Shown here in pieces: positions 6,018 to 7,342 of a stretch of DNA of 7,342 nucleotides. Numbering within the stretch: the first letter of the stretch is position 1; each line of letters starts with the position of its first letter. The stretch lies in assembly GCA_964490835.1 (NCBI GenBank), contig CAZBEA010000059.1, forward strand, positions 1 to 7,342, written 5' to 3'. The position numbers were made by a program, and so were the translations under genes. This DNA is from CAZBEA01 sp964490835. GTDB taxonomy: Bacteria; Patescibacteriota; Microgenomatia; Levybacterales; GWA1-39-11. The notes under the pieces are model-generated. The model made no database searches, had not been told where the DNA came from, and was given only the letters and a program-made list of their open reading frames with translations.

Positions 6018-7037
6018 ATGAATCCTGAAGAATTACAAAAGAAGGCAGTTTCTGTTATTCAAAAAATTGACGTTCCAGGTAAAAAAGAGAAGATAAAAAT
6101 ACTTGAGAACGACTCTGCCAAGCCTGAATTTTGGAATGACCAAGAAAATGCCAGAAAAAAAATGATGGAATTGGCTTCCCTGCAAAAAGAAGTAGAGAAT
6201 GCCGAGATGATCGAATTATTGCTTGAAGAAAAAGAGTATGAAGAAATCGAAAAATTATTAAAAGAGCTTGAGGTGTATCTGTATTTGTCAGGAAATCATG
6301 ATAACTCGCCTGCGATTGTGACTATTCACGCAGGACAAGGTGGAACGGATGCGATGGATTGGGCGGAGATGTTGTATCGTATGTACACACGATTTTTTCA
6401 ACGAATGGGGTGGACGCACGAGGTTATAGATGAAAACGCGGGGGAAGAAGCAGGAATAAAAAATGTAACAATTCTTGTCGAGGGGCAATATGTGTATGGA
6501 AAGATGCGAGGCGAGATAGGAACACATCGATTGGTTCGACTTTCACCGTTTAATTCTGCACATCTTAGACAAACCTCATTTGCTCTTGTTGAAGTTCTCC
6601 CTCAAATCGAAAATTCGGGTGAAGTTGTTATTTCAGAAGACGATCTCGAATGGGAATTCTTCCGCGCATCTTCGCACGGCGGGCAAAATGTTCAAAAAGT
6701 TTCAAGCGCAGTCCGGCTCAAACACAAACCGACAGGAATTGTTGTAACGTGTCAAACCGAGCGATATCAGGGGCAGAATAGAGAATACGCACTAAAATTA
6801 CTCCGTTCAAAACTCTGGGCAAAAAAAGAAGAAGAGGAAATGAAATTAAAGCAGGGGCTGAAAGGCGAGTATATACCTGCATCGTGGGGTAACCAAATAA
6901 GATCGTATGTGCTTCATCCGTACAAAATGGTGAAAGATCTAAGAACTCAAGTTGAAACAAGCTCGCCCGAGAAAGTCCTCGATGGAGAATTGGATGAATT
7001 TATCGAAGCAGAACTGCGTGAATTAGGATCGGGTTAA
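6018..7037 (+). CDS. prfB: Peptide chain release factor 2 (RF2)
   Basis: This 339-residue class I release factor ends translation at UGA and UAA. The anticodon-like tripeptide S-P-F, diagnostic of RF2, is at 176-178 in RLVRLSPFNS. The peptidyl-tRNA hydrolysis motif GGQ is at 221-223 (SHGGQNVQK), and its Gln is the usual PrmC methylation target. The C-terminal signature SWGNQIRSYVLHPYKMVKDLR (starting at 289) and VLDGELDEFIEA (320-331) are intact. The N-terminus is about 10 residues shorter than in E. coli and starts past the position of the programmed +1 frameshift. The gene is one continuous frame, so RF2 frameshift autoregulation is absent. ATG 6018 is supported by the promoter just upstream and by family alignment. 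Its presence shows that UGA is a stop codon in this genome, consistent with the TGA at 575-577. Confidence 0.96.
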   Translation: MNPEELQKKAVSVIQKIDVPGKKEKIKILENDSAKPEFWNDQENARKKMMELASLQKEVENAEMIELLLEEKEYEEIEKLLKELEVYLYLSGNHDNSPAIVTIHAGQGGTDAMDWAEMLYRMYTRFFQRMGWTHEVIDENAGEEAGIKNVTILVEGQYVYGKMRGEIGTHRLVRLSPFNSAHLRQTSFALVEVLPQIENSGEVVISEDDLEWEFFRASSHGGQNVQKVSSAVRLKHKPTGIVVTCQTERYQGQNREYALKLLRSKLWAKKEEEEMKLKQGLKGEYIPASWGNQIRSYVLHPYKMVKDLRTQVETSSPEKVLDGELDEFIEAELRELGSG

Positions 7038-7067
7038 CTTGTAAAAATTCTTAAAATATGGTTAACT
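7032..7067 (+). repeat. Pair of GGTTAACT direct repeats around a promoter
   Basis: GGTTAACT occurs at 7032-7039 and again at 7060-7067, 28 bp apart start to start. Each contains the palindrome GTTAAC. The first copy covers the prfB stop codon and touches the -35; the second contains the -10 of the next gene. It could be an operator, or chance in AT-rich DNA. Confidence 0.4.
7039..7067 (+). promoter_or_regulatory. Candidate promoter of the gene starting at 7076
   Basis: TTGTAA at 7039-7044 and TTAACT at 7062-7067 are 17 bp apart, with TG one base before the -10 (extended -10 form). Eight bases separate the -10 from ATG 7076, so the leader would be about 1-2 nt. The -10 matches the consensus in only three positions, so spacing and context carry the call. 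Confidence 0.4.
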
Positions 7068-7075
7068 AGACTCTA

Positions 7076-7342
7076 ATGAAGGAGGAAGACAAAGACCGTC
7101 ACGTTCACCCAAAACCACACACAGAACCTAAAAAACCGTCTGTCGTGCATGCGTTTGAAGAAAAAAAGCCAATGGATAAAAAAGCTTTTATTATTTTATT
7201 TGCCGCAATTTTACTAGGGGGCCTTACCGGAGTCGTTGGTGCGAGTCTTGGTGGTAAGACAGCCGCTTCAGAATCCTCAGAAAGCGCTAAAAGCGTAGAA
7301 GAAGCAGCAGAAAAAGGTGCAATTATAGGGTCTCAAGAGGAA
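7076..7342 (+). CDS. Single-pass membrane protein, N-terminal part (truncated by window end)
   Basis: ATG 7076 opens a frame that runs 89 codons to the end of the window. The first 36 residues are hydrophilic, with several His, Pro and Lys residues (DRHVHPKPHTEPKKPSVVH), and probably cytoplasmic. Residues about 37-59 form a glycine- and alanine-rich hydrophobic helix (AFIILFAAILLGGLTGVVGA). After it comes a Ser/Ala/Glu-rich linker (SESSESAKSVEEAAEK), probably outside the cell and leading to a domain beyond the window. No function can be assigned from this part. It follows prfB by 38 bp and probably has its own promoter. An AAGGAGG lies just inside the coding region (7079-7085), but no start codon is suitably placed after it. 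Confidence 0.75.
   Translation, partial: MKEEDKDRHVHPKPHTEPKKPSVVHAFEEKKPMDKKAFIILFAAILLGGLTGVVGASLGGKTAASESSESAKSVEEAAEKGAIIGSQEE

Noticed and set aside
5999..6028. A TTG at 5999 opens a short frame ending in TGA at 6026-6028, from which a +1 shift would enter the prfB frame
   Set aside because: The codon before the TGA is UCC, not the slippery CUU of known RF2 sites. There is no upstream stimulatory Shine-Dalgarno sequence, and ATG 6018 gives a full family-length start.
7079..7085. Perfect AAGGAGG Shine-Dalgarno-like sequence
   Set aside because: It lies inside the coding region just after ATG 7076, and no start codon follows at a usable distance. It is explained by Lys-Glu-Glu codons.

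Overview
The window looks like a compact, AT-rich bacterial chromosome segment, most likely from the Candidate Phyla Radiation (Patescibacteria), probably the Microgenomates side. This is inferred from gene types, very tight packing, absence of Shine-Dalgarno sequences, and proteins resembling those I associate with that group. No rRNA or marker gene is present to prove it. The standard bacterial code fits: the first gene ends in TGA and a complete RF2 gene (reader of UGA) is present. This argues against the UGA-to-glycine lineages (Gracilibacteria, Absconditabacteria).

Layout: (1) 2-915, plus strand: the 3' part of a probable cell-wall double-psi beta-barrel protein, overlapping by ATGA a small lysine-tailed hypothetical. 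(2) 916-2139, minus strand: a membrane-tethered coiled-coil protein with a phosphodiester glycosidase (NAGPA/DUF2233) domain, abutting the previous gene stop-to-stop. (3) 2140-2219: a divergent promoter region. (4) 2220-3968, plus: a short, divergent alpha-glucan phosphorylase whose 3' end overlaps by 14 bp (5) 3955-4299, minus: a MazG-like pyrophosphohydrolase. (6) 4300-4358: two well-formed back-to-back promoters. (7) 4359-5996, plus: a small single-pass membrane protein followed 3 bp later by an Nramp-family transporter of the NRMT (Mg2+-type) kind. (8) 6018-7037, plus: prfB (RF2) without a frameshift site. (9) 7076 to the window end, plus: the N-terminal part of a single-pass membrane protein.

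The genes form no single pathway. Two encode envelope proteins, one acts in glucan breakdown, one in nucleotide clean-up, one in divalent metal uptake and one in translation termination. The most consistent unusual signal is regulatory. At five or six transcription-unit starts a recognisable -10 hexamer ends only 6-10 nt before the start codon, so the predicted mRNAs are leaderless or nearly so, and no ribosome binding site is visible. There is no CRISPR array, mobile element, tRNA or rRNA, and no intergenic gap over 100 bp. I see no convincing new multi-gene system. The points most worth following are the leaderless promoter architecture, the mutually exclusive divergent promoters at 4300-4358, and the altered active-site motifs of the phosphorylase and the transporter.
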